Shown: positions 48,610 through 57,726, counted from the stretch's first letter. The stretch: 64,000 nucleotides of DNA from Listeria ilorinensis (GCF_913566895.1 NZ_CAJYCN010000004.1:186001-250000); one strand, 5' to 3'. Notes: generated by a model not told the origin, from the letters alone. Made by a program: numbers and translations.

Positions 48610-49890
48610 GTGGACGATATCAAATATGAGGAAGCGCTCGCTTGGATTCATGGAACGCTTCGCTTAGGAATAAAACCAGGGTTAAAACGAATGGAACTGA
48701 TGCTCAAGAAATTAGATCATCCTGAGCAAAAAAACAAATGGATTCATGTTGCCGGCACAAATGGAAAAGGCTCTACAGTCACCTTTATTCGAATGATTCT
48801 TGAAAATAGTGGTCTAAAAGTGGGGACATTTACCTCTCCATATATAGAAATATTCAATGAACGAATCAGTGTGAACGGAAAGCCAATAAGTGATGAAGCA
48901 ATCGTTGCGCTTGTTGAACGTGTTCGCCCAGTAGCTAATGATGTGGCAAAAACGGAGTACGGAGCTCCTTCTGAGTTTGAAATTATTACCGCTATGATGT
49001 TTTTGTATTTTGCTGAGTTTGAAACGATTGATTATGGAGTGATTGAAGTTGGACTCGGTGGAAGACTTGACTCTACCAATGTTTTAACCCCTTTAATCTC
49101 TGTTATTACTACAATCGGGCTTGATCATACTGAATTTTTAGGCGACACAATTGAGGCCATTGCAGGAGAAAAAGGAGGGATTATCAAAACCGGTATACCT
49201 GTTGTTTCCGGTGTCGAACAATCTGGAGCGCAAAAAATACTTCAAAAGATTTCTGATAGTAAAAATACTTCATTCAGTCAATTAGATCAAAATTTTTTTT
49301 ACACAAGAATTGCTCCGAACAGAATGTCCTTTCACCAAATAGGAGCAGATTTTTCCAATCTGGAAATCGGTCTTGAAGGAGACCATCAGTTAAGAAATGC
49401 TGCTCTGGCGATTCAGACTGTGTTAATGCTTAATGAAGATATTTCTGAGTATGCCATTCGTTCTGGCTTAGCGAATGCTTTTTGGCCAGGAAGGTTTGAG
49501 AAAATCGTACAACAACCGGCTATTATTTTGGATGGTGCACATAACCCAGAAGGTGTGCAAACATTAGTACACACTGCTAAGCAATATCATCGTCCAATCC
49601 ACTTTTTGACAAGCATTTTAGGTGATAAAGATTATCCAGAAATGATAAAGCAACTGCAAACAGTACCGCCTGCATCCATTACACTTACTACTTTTAATTA
49701 TACTAGAGCTATGACCGAAGAAATGCTCCAAACAACAGCTCAGAAGTTCAATGTGAATGCTGAGGTAGATTGGCGATTATGGATAGAAAAGTACGTTGTA
49801 GAAAAGCATGCTCAAGATCTTCTGATTATTACAGGCTCTCTTTATTTTATTTCTGAAGTTCGAAGCTATTTAACAAGTCGCTTTGAATAG
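48610..49890 (+). CDS. folC: Folylpolyglutamate/dihydrofolate synthase FolC
   Basis: FolC adds glutamate to folates and, in many bacteria, makes dihydrofolate. The 426-residue Mur-ligase family protein has the P-loop VAGTNGKGSTVTF, the omega-loop region FTSPYIEIFNERI, IEVGLGGRLDSTNV, and LDGAHNPEG in the C-terminal domain. GTG 48610 has AAAAGGAG about 8 bases upstream. It is preceded by valS and followed by a terminator; this valS-folC pairing is common in Firmicutes. Confidence 0.94.
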   Translation: MDDIKYEEALAWIHGTLRLGIKPGLKRMELMLKKLDHPEQKNKWIHVAGTNGKGSTVTFIRMILENSGLKVGTFTSPYIEIFNERISVNGKPISDEAIVALVERVRPVANDVAKTEYGAPSEFEIITAMMFLYFAEFETIDYGVIEVGLGGRLDSTNVLTPLISVITTIGLDHTEFLGDTIEAIAGEKGGIIKTGIPVVSGVEQSGAQKILQKISDSKNTSFSQLDQNFFYTRIAPNRMSFHQIGADFSNLEIGLEGDHQLRNAALAIQTVLMLNEDISEYAIRSGLANAFWPGRFEKIVQQPAIILDGAHNPEGVQTLVHTAKQYHRPIHFLTSILGDKDYPEMIKQLQTVPPASITLTTFNYTRAMTEEMLQTTAQKFNVNAEVDWRLWIEKYVVEKHAQDLLIITGSLYFISEVRSYLTSRFE

Positions 49891-49950
49891 AATGAGTATA
49901 AGAATTTTTATTAAAACAATCAAACTGTTAGAATTGATTTTCTGACACCG

Positions 49951-49986
49951 AAAAGGCATTTTCTCTTTATATGAAAATGCCTTTTT
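49951..49986 (+). terminator. Terminator of folC
   Basis: AAAAGGCATTTTC pairs with GAAAATGCCTTTT over a short loop and ends in T residues. It separates folC from comC. Confidence 0.9.
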
Positions 49987-50078
49987 GCGAGTGTATTTTT
50001 AAATAAAACTCAATATTAGCAAGATGCAGCTTTTTTTGTTACGTGTTAGACTGCAAGTAAATATTCGAGGTGAACAAC

Positions 50079-50783
50079 ATGATTTATATTTACTTATTTG
50101 TCTATTCTTCCATCATATTTTCTTTTATTCATGTAGCTGCTAAATCGATTCCCCGAAAGAAGCCATTCTTATTTCGTTTTTCTGAATGTGATACATGTCA
50201 TCAACAGCTAGGAATTATAGAAATTATCCCCATTTTTTCCTATTGCTGGAACAGAGGGTATGCCACATGTTGTGGATCTCGTATCCAAAGTATCTATCTC
50301 ATCTATGAAGTACTTTGCCCTATTGTAATTTGTTTGTTTTTTTCGCGATTGGGGTGGGAAGAATTCGTTTTAGCAGCAGTAATTTTTGCTTGGCTAACAT
50401 TTTTTAGCTTAACAGATTACTATTATCTACATATACCCAATGTAACTGTTTACCTTTTTCTTTTTTTCGCCTGCCTTTTCAGATGGCTTACAGAGTTTAA
50501 AATAGGACCTATACTTAACGATTTTGTGTGGAGTATCCTTTTTTTCGGTACCTTATATTTCTTTTTCAAGCGTGGTATTGGTCTTGGGGATATCAAATTA
50601 TTGATTATTTTAGGTACTGCTTTGGGTTTTTTAGAAAGCTATTCCATTTTTTGTTTTGCGGTAATCATGGCGACAGTGATCATAGGTATACTATTTCTAC
50701 TAAAAAAAGTGAATCGATCAACATATTTTCCATTTGTTCCATTTATCTATTTTAGCTTTATTTGCTATATGACTTTTCAGTGA
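50079..50783 (+). CDS. comC: Prepilin peptidase ComC
   Basis: ComC cleaves and N-methylates the competence pseudopilins (ComGC and others) needed for DNA uptake. The 234-residue membrane protein has the two catalytic aspartate motifs: LTDYYYLHIPN (about residue 114) and GIGLGDIKLL (about 173). The cytoplasmic zinc loop has CDTC but the second pair reads as adjacent cysteines (ATCCGSR) instead of CxxC. About six to seven hydrophobic segments are visible. ATG 50079 follows GAGGTGA. The gene is intact, but Listeria is not generally known to be naturally competent, and no other com gene is in the window. Confidence 0.9.
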   Translation: MIYIYLFVYSSIIFSFIHVAAKSIPRKKPFLFRFSECDTCHQQLGIIEIIPIFSYCWNRGYATCCGSRIQSIYLIYEVLCPIVICLFFSRLGWEEFVLAAVIFAWLTFFSLTDYYYLHIPNVTVYLFLFFACLFRWLTEFKIGPILNDFVWSILFFGTLYFFFKRGIGLGDIKLLIILGTALGFLESYSIFCFAVIMATVIIGILFLLKKVNRSTYFPFVPFIYFSFICYMTFQ

Positions 50784-50796
50784 AGGAGTATCCTAA

Positions 50797-51462
50797 ATGA
50801 TCTATCCAATTCCAAAAAAGCCGCGTGAAAAACTTCAATATTTAGGGCCTGAAGCACTACAAGATTCCGAATTAATCGCATTACTACTTGAAACAGGGAC
50901 ACGTAGTGAGAGTGTGAAAGAAGTCGCCGAACGGTTAGTAATGAAATTTCGGCAACTAACAGAAATGCAGTTTGCTACACTAGAAGAATTGAAAGAACTC
51001 AATGGGATTGGTGTAGCAAAAGCAGCAAAAATTATTGCTGCAATTGAACTCGGAAAAAGGATTCATTTTGTTTCAGAACTGTCAAATCTACGCATCGCTC
51101 ATCCTGAAGATGCAGTGAAAATTGTTATGCCAGAACTGAAATTTCTTTATCAAGAACATTTTCATTGCCTTTTTCTTAATAGTAAAAATCAAGTTATTCA
51201 TCGTGAAACTGTGTTTGTGGGTGGCTTGAATGTGAGTATTGTCCATCCTCGTGAAGTGTTTCGGCTGGCTCTTCGCCACTCAGCTGCATCAATATTGTGT
51301 TTTCACAATCACCCTTCTGGAGATCCAACGCCCTCGAATGAGGACATTCAGGTTACTGAACGTTTAATTGAAGCAGGGAATGTGGTAGGTATTCCACTCC
51401 TTGATCATATTATTATTGGGAAAAATCAATACTTGAGCTTAAAAGAAAAGGGGTTCATTTAA
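50797..51462 (+). CDS. radC: RadC family protein (JAMM/MPN+ domain)
   Basis: A 221-residue RadC protein. It has a helix-hairpin-helix-type N-terminal region (about residues 40-90, [16 protein letters not shown]) and a C-terminal JAMM metal-binding domain with [14 protein letters not shown]. Its once-supposed role in recombinational repair is disputed, and no enzymatic activity has been firmly shown; in other species RadC proteins are up-regulated in competence. ATG 50797 has AAGGAG upstream and starts 13 bp after comC, so they are likely co-transcribed. The JAMM residues look intact. Confidence 0.92.
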   Translation: MIYPIPKKPREKLQYLGPEALQDSELIALLLETGTRSESVKEVAERLVMKFRQLTEMQFATLEELKELNGIGVAKAAKIIAAIELGKRIHFVSELSNLRIAHPEDAVKIVMPELKFLYQEHFHCLFLNSKNQVIHRETVFVGGLNVSIVHPREVFRLALRHSAASILCFHNHPSGDPTPSNEDIQVTERLIEAGNVVGIPLLDHIIIGKNQYLSLKEKGFI

Positions 51463-51519
51463 AGAAAAATTAAAATTTCATCCTTCTCATGAAAAATTAA
51501 TGTCTGATTTCTCTTCTTA

Positions 51520-51528
51520 TGTTATAAT
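51520..51528 (+). promoter_or_regulatory. Extended -10 promoter of mreBCD
   Basis: TGTTATAAT is an extended -10 element with a perfect TATAAT. It lies about 134 bp before mreB, leaving a leader of about 125 bases. Confidence 0.65.
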
Positions 51529-51538
51529 ATAGTGGTTG

Positions 51539-51630
51539 TTTATGTGTTGAAGTATATAAAAACATGACACAAAGGGATAGTTGGGTAAACCTAACCTTTA
51601 CACTGCGAAAGATCCCCTGTAAAACATAAA
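51539..51630 (+). ncRNA. Structured mreB leader, possible cis-regulatory RNA
   Basis: TTTATGT (51539-51545) can pair with ACATAAA (51624-51630). Inside, GGGAT (51574-51578) pairs with ATCCC (51612-51616), and between them are two directly abutting hairpins: GTTGGGT/ACCTAAC (51580-51586, 51589-51595) and CTTT/AAAG (51596-51599, 51608-51611). This is a compact three-way junction closed by an outer helix. I do not recognise it as a known RNA family, and chance pairing in AT-rich DNA is possible. Confidence 0.4.
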
Positions 51631-51661
51631 AAGATTATTTTGAAAGAAAAGGAGAATACAG

Positions 51662-52675
51662 ATGTTTGGATTTGGAAACAAAGATATTGGTATTGACCTC
51701 GGAACGGCAAATACACTTGTCTATATGAAAGGGAAGGATATTGTCTTAAGGGAACCATCCGTTGTTGCAATGAAAAAGGATACACAGGAGATCGTTGCAG
51801 TTGGTAGTGAAGCAAAAAATATGATTGGTCGTACACCAGGTAATATTGTAGCTATTCGTCCAATGAAAGATGGTGTCATTGCTGATTACGATACGACAGC
51901 TGCAATGATGAAATATTATATCCAAAAAGCAGGAAAAGGTGTTAGCACAAGTAAACCGCGTGTTATGATTTGTGTGCCTTCTGGTATTACAGGTGTCGAG
52001 AAACGTGCGGTTACAGATGCAACTCGTCAAGCAGGCGCCAAAGAAGCTTATACAATTGAAGAGCCTTTTGCAGCAGCTATTGGTGCTGGACTTTCTGTTT
52101 GGGATCCAACCGGAAGTATGGTTGTCGACATCGGTGGTGGTACTACTGAAGTAGCTGTTATTTCCCTTGGAGGGATTGTAACAAGTCGTTCAGTTCGTAC
52201 AGCTGGTGATGATATGGATGACGCTATTATTAATTATATTCGTAAAAAATACAACCTATTGATTGGTGATCGTACAGCTGAAACAATCAAAATGGAGATT
52301 GGCTCTGCGGATGCAACAGATTTAGAATTAGCTCCATTTAGTATTCGTGGTCGTGATCTTGTAACAGGTTTACCTAAAACAATTGAAGTGACAAAAGAAG
52401 AAGTAAGTGAAGCATTAGCAGATACAGTTGCTGCCATTATTGATGCAGTAAAGAGCACGCTTGAAAATACGCCGCCTGAACTTTCTGCTGATATCATGGA
52501 CAAAGGAATTGTGTTGACAGGTGGTGGAGCATTACTTCGCAATTTAGATTCGGTTATTTCTGAAGAAACTAAAATGCCTGTTATCATTGCTGACGAACCG
52601 CTTGATTGTGTGGCTATTGGTACAGGTAAATCTCTTGAGAATATGGATTTATATAAAAAGAAGAAAATGAATTAA
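51662..52675 (+). CDS. mreB: Rod shape-determining protein MreB
   Basis: MreB is the bacterial actin homologue that moves with the wall-synthesis machinery and keeps cells rod-shaped. The 337-residue protein has the actin-fold nucleotide motifs: phosphate 1 [12 protein letters not shown], phosphate 2 [13 protein letters not shown], and the adenosine motif [16 protein letters not shown] 51662 follows AAAAGGAGA. It heads the mreBCD-minCD cluster and is preceded by a leader with strong potential for RNA structure. Codon use looks optimised. Confidence 0.97.
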   Translation: MFGFGNKDIGIDLGTANTLVYMKGKDIVLREPSVVAMKKDTQEIVAVGSEAKNMIGRTPGNIVAIRPMKDGVIADYDTTAAMMKYYIQKAGKGVSTSKPRVMICVPSGITGVEKRAVTDATRQAGAKEAYTIEEPFAAAIGAGLSVWDPTGSMVVDIGGGTTEVAVISLGGIVTSRSVRTAGDDMDDAIINYIRKKYNLLIGDRTAETIKMEIGSADATDLELAPFSIRGRDLVTGLPKTIEVTKEEVSEALADTVAAIIDAVKSTLENTPPELSADIMDKGIVLTGGGALLRNLDSVISEETKMPVIIADEPLDCVAIGTGKSLENMDLYKKKKMN

Positions 52676-52756
52676 GAGAACATGCTCATTTATATTGACT
52701 GACAAGCTTGTTGACTGCAAATGAAAAAAGAGGATTAGCGAAATGAGGTGTTCGTT

Positions 52757-53662
52757 ATGCCGCAATTTTTTCTCAATAAACGTTTGATTGTTCTCTTAGT
52801 CTCTATTATTGTTTTAGTTGCCTTAGTGGGTTTTTCACTGCGTGATCGTGAAAATGCATCTTGGCCAGAACAATTTGTAAAAGATGTGGCTGGATTCGGT
52901 GAAAATATCATTTCCAAACCAGCTTCGTTTATTTCAGGTGTGATTGATGATGCATCTGATCTCAAAAATACTTACGAAGAAAACAAACGCTTAAAAAAAC
53001 GTTTAGAAGAAGTGGCACAACTTGAAAGTGAAGTAGCGGATCTAGAAAAAGAAAATGCTGAACTTAAAAAATCTCTAGATATTCAGGACAGTATTCGTGA
53101 TTATGACCCAATCAATGCAACGGTTATTTCTCGAAATCCAACCAATTGGAATGAGCAGGTTGAGATTGATAAGGGATCGAAAGACGGCATCAAACCAGAT
53201 ATGGCGGTTATGACACCAGGTGGGCTGATTGGTAAAGTAACTTCAACTGGTGCAAAATCTTCGACTGTGGAACTAATATCTTCCTCAGATACAAGAAACC
53301 GGGTATCTGCCAAAGTTCAAGGTGATAGTGATGCATTCGGGATTATTAACGGTTATGACTCAGATTCACAACTGCTCGAGCTAAAACAACTTCCGTATGA
53401 TATGAAGTTCGAAAAAGGGCAGAAAGTTGTAACATCTGGAATGGGCGGTAAGTTCCCAGCAGGCATTTATATTGGTACTGTTGAAAAAGCTGAGACAGAT
53501 AAGATGGGGCTTTCGCAGACAGCTTATGTTAAACCAGGAGCAGATCTTTATCATCTTGATCAAGTGATTGTTTTGAAGCGGACGGCAGAAACATCCGACA
53601 GCGGAGATGATGAAGCTTCCTCAACAACAGATAGTAGTACACAAACGTCTGGAGGAAATTGA
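52757..53662 (+). CDS. mreC: Rod shape-determining protein MreC
   Basis: MreC links the MreB filaments to wall synthases outside the membrane. The 301-residue protein has one N-terminal membrane helix (about residues 10-28), a coiled coil (about 70-110, rich in Glu and Lys), then beta-barrel domains, and a Ser/Thr-rich C-terminal tail. ATG 52757 has GAGGTG 6 bases upstream; the GTG at 52748 overlaps that site. Its stop overlaps the mreD start region. Confidence 0.94.
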   Translation: MPQFFLNKRLIVLLVSIIVLVALVGFSLRDRENASWPEQFVKDVAGFGENIISKPASFISGVIDDASDLKNTYEENKRLKKRLEEVAQLESEVADLEKENAELKKSLDIQDSIRDYDPINATVISRNPTNWNEQVEIDKGSKDGIKPDMAVMTPGGLIGKVTSTGAKSSTVELISSSDTRNRVSAKVQGDSDAFGIINGYDSDSQLLELKQLPYDMKFEKGQKVVTSGMGGKFPAGIYIGTVEKAETDKMGLSQTAYVKPGADLYHLDQVIVLKRTAETSDSGDDEASSTTDSSTQTSGGN

Positions 53663-54189
53663 TGATGAATGTGAGAAAAAGCATCTGGTTACCAGCCATT
53701 ATGATTGGCACATTCATTCTTGAAGGAATTATCAGCCTTCTTTTCGCTAAACAATTGTTTGGTGAGAGTCATTTATTTATCCCACATTTTATATTGATCA
53801 TGCTGATTTTGATGACGGTCTATTATAATCGGAATACAACTCTTATTTATGCGTTTATATTGGGTATCGTGTTTGATATTTATTATACGAGTATCATGGG
53901 TATTTACTTTGCGATTTTCCCTTTTACAGTCTATCTAACGGATAAATTTATGAAAGTGTTGCAAGATAATATTGTGCTAGTGGGTCTTGTTACTGTGTTT
54001 AACGTGATTTTATGTGAAAGTCTCGTTTATGCATTTTATTATTTGATTGGCTCAACAACAATGGATATTGCGGCTTTTGTAGATTCTCGGCTTTGGACAA
54101 CTATATTGTTCAATTTAGCATTTTTCTTAATTGTCTATTTCCCGTTTCGACACTTTCTTCAAAAAATGAAGAAATTTGAACAAAAATAA
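53662..54189 (+). CDS. mreD: Rod shape-determining protein MreD
   Basis: MreD is a small membrane protein of the elongasome. About five to six hydrophobic segments cover most of the 175 residues, and the C-terminus ends with a basic tail (KMKKFEQK). The start is ATG 53662, one base overlapping the mreC stop, with GGAGG 6 bases upstream; ATG 53665 is equally possible. Identification relies on hydrophobic pattern and position after mreBC. A complex terminator follows. Confidence 0.9.
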   Translation: MMNVRKSIWLPAIMIGTFILEGIISLLFAKQLFGESHLFIPHFILIMLILMTVYYNRNTTLIYAFILGIVFDIYYTSIMGIYFAIFPFTVYLTDKFMKVLQDNIVLVGLVTVFNVILCESLVYAFYYLIGSTTMDIAAFVDSRLWTTILFNLAFFLIVYFPFRHFLQKMKKFEQK

Positions 54190-54190
54190 A

Positions 54191-54263
54191 AGAAGCAGCT
54201 TGAAGCGCTGACACCTTTTCCCTTTAAAGGGTATTGTCGTCTGCAACTTCTAAGCTGCTTTTT
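54191..54263 (+). terminator. Branched terminator after mreBCD
   Basis: Outer arms AAGCAGCTT and AAGCTGCTT, extended by GAAG/CTTC, enclose a palindrome CCCTTTAAAGGG (54220-54231). T residues follow. It could partly separate mreBCD from minCD. Confidence 0.75.
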
Positions 54264-54297
54264 GACACTATATCTATCTTTATTCCTGTTTTTTTTG

Positions 54298-54303
54298 TAT
54301 AAT
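54298..54303 (+). promoter_or_regulatory. -10 element of minCD
   Basis: A perfect TATAAT lies 57 bp before minC. No good -35 is seen 16-18 bp upstream. Confidence 0.45.
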
Positions 54304-54360
54304 GGATTTTGACAGACTTTTAATAGAAGGAAAATCTTAGTTGTGGGGTGAAACAACCAA

Positions 54361-55038
54361 ATGAAAAAAAATGTGCAGATCAAAGGGACAAAAGATGGCA
54401 TTCAAATCTTTTTGAATGATCAAGCCGGTGTATCTGAGCTAGAAGAAGAATTGCTTATTCTACTGCGTGAGCAAAAGCAAGCACCCTATGGCGGTGAAAA
54501 ATTGCCTGTTCAAGTAAGTATTGGAAATCGGCTTTTTTCAGAAGAAGAAGAGCAACGTATTGCTAAGATTATCAAAGAAAATAGTCAAATGGATATTAAA
54601 TCTTTTTACAGCAATGTTATGACGAAGGAAGCAGCTAAAAAATGGAAAGAAGAAGATCAAGTTTATCGTATGGCAACGATTATTCGTTCAGGGCAGATTA
54701 TTCATGTTCCTGGTGACTTTCTTTTAATTGGAGATATCAATCCTGGCGGCCAAATTCGAGCAGACGGTAGCATCTATATTTTGGGGAAGATTAAAGGGAT
54801 TGTTCATGCCGGATTTTCAGGGGACCAGAGATCTGTGGTCGCTGGAAAATTCCTCTATCCTTCACAAGTGAGAATTGCGGAGAAGTATTATCGCTTTGAT
54901 GATGAAGCATATAAAGAAGTAGAGGATACAACATTGTCTTCGGCTTATGTGAATGAAAAAGAAGAGGTTATCATTGATGAAATACATAATATCAGAAAAG
55001 TTAGACCTGAGATTTCTAATTTTGAGGGAGGTTATTAA
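54361..55038 (+). CDS. minC: Septum site-determining protein MinC
   Basis: MinC blocks FtsZ assembly away from midcell. The 225-residue protein has an N-terminal domain (about residues 1-100) and a C-terminal beta-helix domain with the glycine-rich repeat GDINPGGQIRADGSIYILGKI that binds MinD (given here in fragments as GDINPGGQ and GSIYILGKIKG). ATG 54361 is used; GGGGTG lies 11 bases upstream within a small hairpin (GTTGT/ACAAC, 54340-54344 and 54353-54357). minD follows after 2 bp. Confidence 0.94.
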   Translation: MKKNVQIKGTKDGIQIFLNDQAGVSELEEELLILLREQKQAPYGGEKLPVQVSIGNRLFSEEEEQRIAKIIKENSQMDIKSFYSNVMTKEAAKKWKEEDQVYRMATIIRSGQIIHVPGDFLLIGDINPGGQIRADGSIYILGKIKGIVHAGFSGDQRSVVAGKFLYPSQVRIAEKYYRFDDEAYKEVEDTTLSSAYVNEKEEVIIDEIHNIRKVRPEISNFEGGY

Positions 55039-55040
55039 AC

Positions 55041-55841
55041 ATGGGTGAAGCTATTGTCATTACATCGGGAAAAGGCGGTGTCGGGAAAACGACCTCTACT
55101 GCTAATATCGGGACAGCTCTTGCGCTTCAAGGCAAGAAAGTCTGTCTTATTGACATGGATATCGGCCTCCGGAATCTCGATGTTGTTTTAGGACTTGAAA
55201 ACCGAATTATTTATGATTTGGTGGATGTTGTTGAGGGCAGATGTAAAATGCATCAAGCAATGATTAAAGATAAACGCTTTGATGATCTACTATTTTTGCT
55301 TCCTGCAGCACAAACAACGGACAAATCTGCTGTTACAGCTGAGCAAATGATTACGCTGATTGGTGAATTAAAACCAGACTTTGATTATATTTTGATTGAT
55401 TGTCCAGCAGGGATTGAGACTGGTTATAAAAATGCAGTGGCAGGAGCAGATAAAGCCATTGTTGTCACAACACCTGAGATTTCCGCTGTCCGAGATGCAG
55501 ATCGAATTATCGGATTACTTGAGAAGGAAGAAATTGAACCACCAAAACTGATTATCAATCGAATCCGTACACAGATGATGCAAAATGGAGATGTCATGGA
55601 TATTGATGAAATTACAACACATTTGTCGATTGAACTTTTAGGGATTATTATTGATGATGATGAAGTTATTCGCTCCTCTAACAGCGGTGACCCAGTTGCT
55701 ATGTTACCGAATAATCGTGCTTCGCAAGGGTATCGAAATATAGCGCGTCGTATCTTAGGAGAATCTATTCCTTTAATGTCTATTGATATGCAAAAGCCTG
55801 GATTTTTTGCTCGTCTGAAACAATTATTTTCAGGAAAATAA
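55041..55841 (+). CDS. minD: Septum site-determining protein MinD
   Basis: MinD is a membrane-binding ATPase that recruits MinC. The 266-residue protein has the deviant Walker A SGKGGVGKTTST (Lys11 and Lys16), LIDMDIGLRNLD, DCPAGIE, and a C-terminal amphipathic helix (GFFARLKQLFSGK) for membrane attachment. ATG 55041 follows GAGGGAGG. It ends in a terminator. In Listeria, as in Bacillus, DivIVA takes the place of MinE; neither is in this window. Confidence 0.96.
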   Translation: MGEAIVITSGKGGVGKTTSTANIGTALALQGKKVCLIDMDIGLRNLDVVLGLENRIIYDLVDVVEGRCKMHQAMIKDKRFDDLLFLLPAAQTTDKSAVTAEQMITLIGELKPDFDYILIDCPAGIETGYKNAVAGADKAIVVTTPEISAVRDADRIIGLLEKEEIEPPKLIINRIRTQMMQNGDVMDIDEITTHLSIELLGIIIDDDEVIRSSNSGDPVAMLPNNRASQGYRNIARRILGESIPLMSIDMQKPGFFARLKQLFSGK

Positions 55842-55843
55842 AG

Positions 55844-55893
55844 AAAAAGCAGGTCAACTTTTAAATGCATGTAGAGGTTGGCCTGCTTTTTTT
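55844..55893 (+). terminator. Terminator of minCD
   Basis: AAAAAGCAGGTCAAC pairs with GTTGGCCTGCTTTTT (one G-T) across an 18-base loop, with a T run. Confidence 0.88.
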
Positions 55894-55911
55894 GTAAAAG
55901 GAGCTTTGTTT

Positions 55912-57249
55912 ATGCGTCAATTAATTATTCAAGCAGCTTTATCCGAAAAACGAATTGCTTTTTTAGAGGATGGGAAATTGCAGGCACTTGAACTAGTTCG
56001 TCCGAATGAGCGAGCGCTTCCAGGAGATTTATATTTTGCCCAAGTAGAAAAAATCGATCGAAAAACGGCTGCTTGTTTTCTTAATTTAGGTGGGGAAAAG
56101 GCTTTTCTACACTTGAAAGATCTTCCAAATAGCCAAACAATCACGCAAGGCATGCGTTTACCAGTAATGATTGTTCGAGAAGGTGATCAGCACAAATTGC
56201 CTCTTGCGACCGGTTGGTTAGAATTCAGTGGCAACTTCCTTGTGTTTATGCCACATAAAAGTTATCGAGCTTTTTCAAAGCGATTGGATCAGGAAGCAAA
56301 GGGAAGGTTAACTGAATGGTCAGAGAGTATTTTACAGAAAGATGATGGTATCCTATTTCGTTCCAAGGCGGGATCGGCATCCAAAGAAGCACTTTTGACA
56401 GAATGGGAGCTACTTCAACTACAATTTCAGGAACTGCAAGCACAGATTGAGCGAACTAAAAAAGCGAGACGGTTATCAGCAGGAGAAGGTAGGTTAACAG
56501 AAGCGGTGCAAGGAATGATTCATACATATCATCCTGACCATATCTATACAGATACAAAACTAGATTTTTTAAAAACAGCCGTATTCCAATCCAGCAAAAA
56601 TATTTTTGATGACTTTTCCATAGAAGCGGAAATCAACAAGTTGATTCAGCAGCAAATACATTTGTCCAATGGGACTTCCATTTTCATTGAAAAAACAGAG
56701 GCGATGTGGGTGATAGATGTTGATTCTGCCCAATTTAAAGGGAACTTTTCAAAAAAAGAAGCTGTGAGAAGAATAAATCAGGAAGCTGTAGCAGAGATTT
56801 TTCGTCAGATCCGTCTCCGGAATATGAGTGGTTTGATTGTCATTGATTTTATTAATCATCTGAGCCAAGCCGATGATCAGGCGTTAACTGAAATAGTGGA
56901 AGCACATGCGGCAAAAGAAGTCGTTACCACTCAAATTGCTAACTATTCAAAATCAGGACTTATGCAGTTGACGCGGCGAAAGCGAAAGAGATCATGGCAA
57001 GAAGAGACCCATCAACCTTGTCCTATTTGCAAAGGATATGGCCATGTGGAGACCGCACTAACATGCGCCTATCAACTGGAGCGTGAACTGCATGGATTAT
57101 ACAAGCCAGAACTTAACATGATATTAGTTGTGACCACAGAAGCTGTTTTATCTGCTTTCCTTGATTTGGGTAGTTTTTCTGATGCGCCTTTGGATTGGGA
57201 GATTGCAGATGAACAAGTACCTTTTTATCAAATTTTGCAAGTTGAATGA
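55912..57249 (+). CDS. rng: Ribonuclease E/G family protein Rng
   Basis: A 445-residue RNase G/E family endonuclease. It starts MRQLIIQAALSEKRIAF, has an S1-like region at about 35-110, a helical insert, and the DNase I-like catalytic part with VIDVDSAQFKGN and IVIDFINH, whose aspartates are the likely metal ligands. A CPICKGYG zinc-link motif follows at about residue 370. ATG 55912 has AAAGGAG upstream; TTG 55906 has poor spacing. Its RNA targets here are unknown. In B. subtilis the spoIVFA-spoIVFB pair lies at this position, between minD and rplU. Confidence 0.92.
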   Translation: MRQLIIQAALSEKRIAFLEDGKLQALELVRPNERALPGDLYFAQVEKIDRKTAACFLNLGGEKAFLHLKDLPNSQTITQGMRLPVMIVREGDQHKLPLATGWLEFSGNFLVFMPHKSYRAFSKRLDQEAKGRLTEWSESILQKDDGILFRSKAGSASKEALLTEWELLQLQFQELQAQIERTKKARRLSAGEGRLTEAVQGMIHTYHPDHIYTDTKLDFLKTAVFQSSKNIFDDFSIEAEINKLIQQQIHLSNGTSIFIEKTEAMWVIDVDSAQFKGNFSKKEAVRRINQEAVAEIFRQIRLRNMSGLIVIDFINHLSQADDQALTEIVEAHAAKEVVTTQIANYSKSGLMQLTRRKRKRSWQEETHQPCPICKGYGHVETALTCAYQLERELHGLYKPELNMILVVTTEAVLSAFLDLGSFSDAPLDWEIADEQVPFYQILQVE

Positions 57250-57255
57250 AGCTTA

Positions 57256-57284
57256 TTGACAGTCTAGGAAAGCTATGCTATGAT
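57256..57284 (+). promoter_or_regulatory. Sigma-A promoter of rplU-prp-rpmA
   Basis: TTGACA (57256-57261), 17 bp, TATGAT (57279-57284), with an extended TGC before the -10. It overlaps the end of rng by position just after its stop. Confidence 0.9.
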
Positions 57285-57289
57285 TTTAA

Positions 57290-57385
57290 TGTTATGTTTG
57301 TAGCGCACCACGCTACAACCGCACAAAAATGGATTTAAGTGTGTCGATTTATTCGAGGCCTCCATTGCTGGCGAGTCTTAGTATA
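57290..57385 (+). ncRNA. L21 ribosomal protein leader
   Basis: The untranslated leader between the promoter and rplU contains a stem TTGTAGCG/CGCTACAA (about 57297-57319) and further conserved-looking sequence before the ribosome site. Position and layout match the L21 leader found before rplU in many Firmicutes, where L21 is thought to bind its own mRNA. I could not check it against the family alignment. Confidence 0.7.
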
Positions 57386-57400
57386 TGAGGAGGTGCAAGT

Positions 57401-57709
57401 ATGTACGCAATTATTGAAACTGGTGGAAAACAAATCAAAGTAGAAGCAGGCCAAGAAATCTATGTTGAAAAATTAACAGGTGAAATTGGGGATGTTGTTA
57501 CTTTCGATAAAGTTCTTTTCGTTTCTGGCGATGCTGCAAAAGTAGGTGTTCCATTCGTGGAAGGCGCAACTGTAACAGCGAAGATTGAAAAACAAGGTCG
57601 TGCTAAGAAATTGACGGTTTATAAATATAAACCTAAAAAGAACTACCACAAAAAACAAGGTCATCGTCAACCTTACACAAAACTGACAATTGATGCGATT
57701 AACGCTTAA
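57401..57709 (+). CDS. rplU: 50S ribosomal protein L21
   Basis: L21 (102 residues) binds 23S rRNA near L20. It starts [17 protein letters not shown] and ends with the basic region [25 protein letters not shown] 57401 follows AGGAGGTG. It is the first gene of rplU-prp-rpmA, so L21, the L27 protease, and L27 are made together. Strong codon bias matches high expression. Confidence 0.98.
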   Translation: MYAIIETGGKQIKVEAGQEIYVEKLTGEIGDVVTFDKVLFVSGDAAKVGVPFVEGATVTAKIEKQGRAKKLTVYKYKPKKNYHKKQGHRQPYTKLTIDAINA

Positions 57710-57726
57710 TTGAAAGGACGAACCTG

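Noticed and set aside
51570-51620. Hammerhead-like ribozyme in the mreB leader
   Set aside because: GAAA occurs beside a helix, but the CUGAUGA core and a cleavage triplet in the right place are absent.
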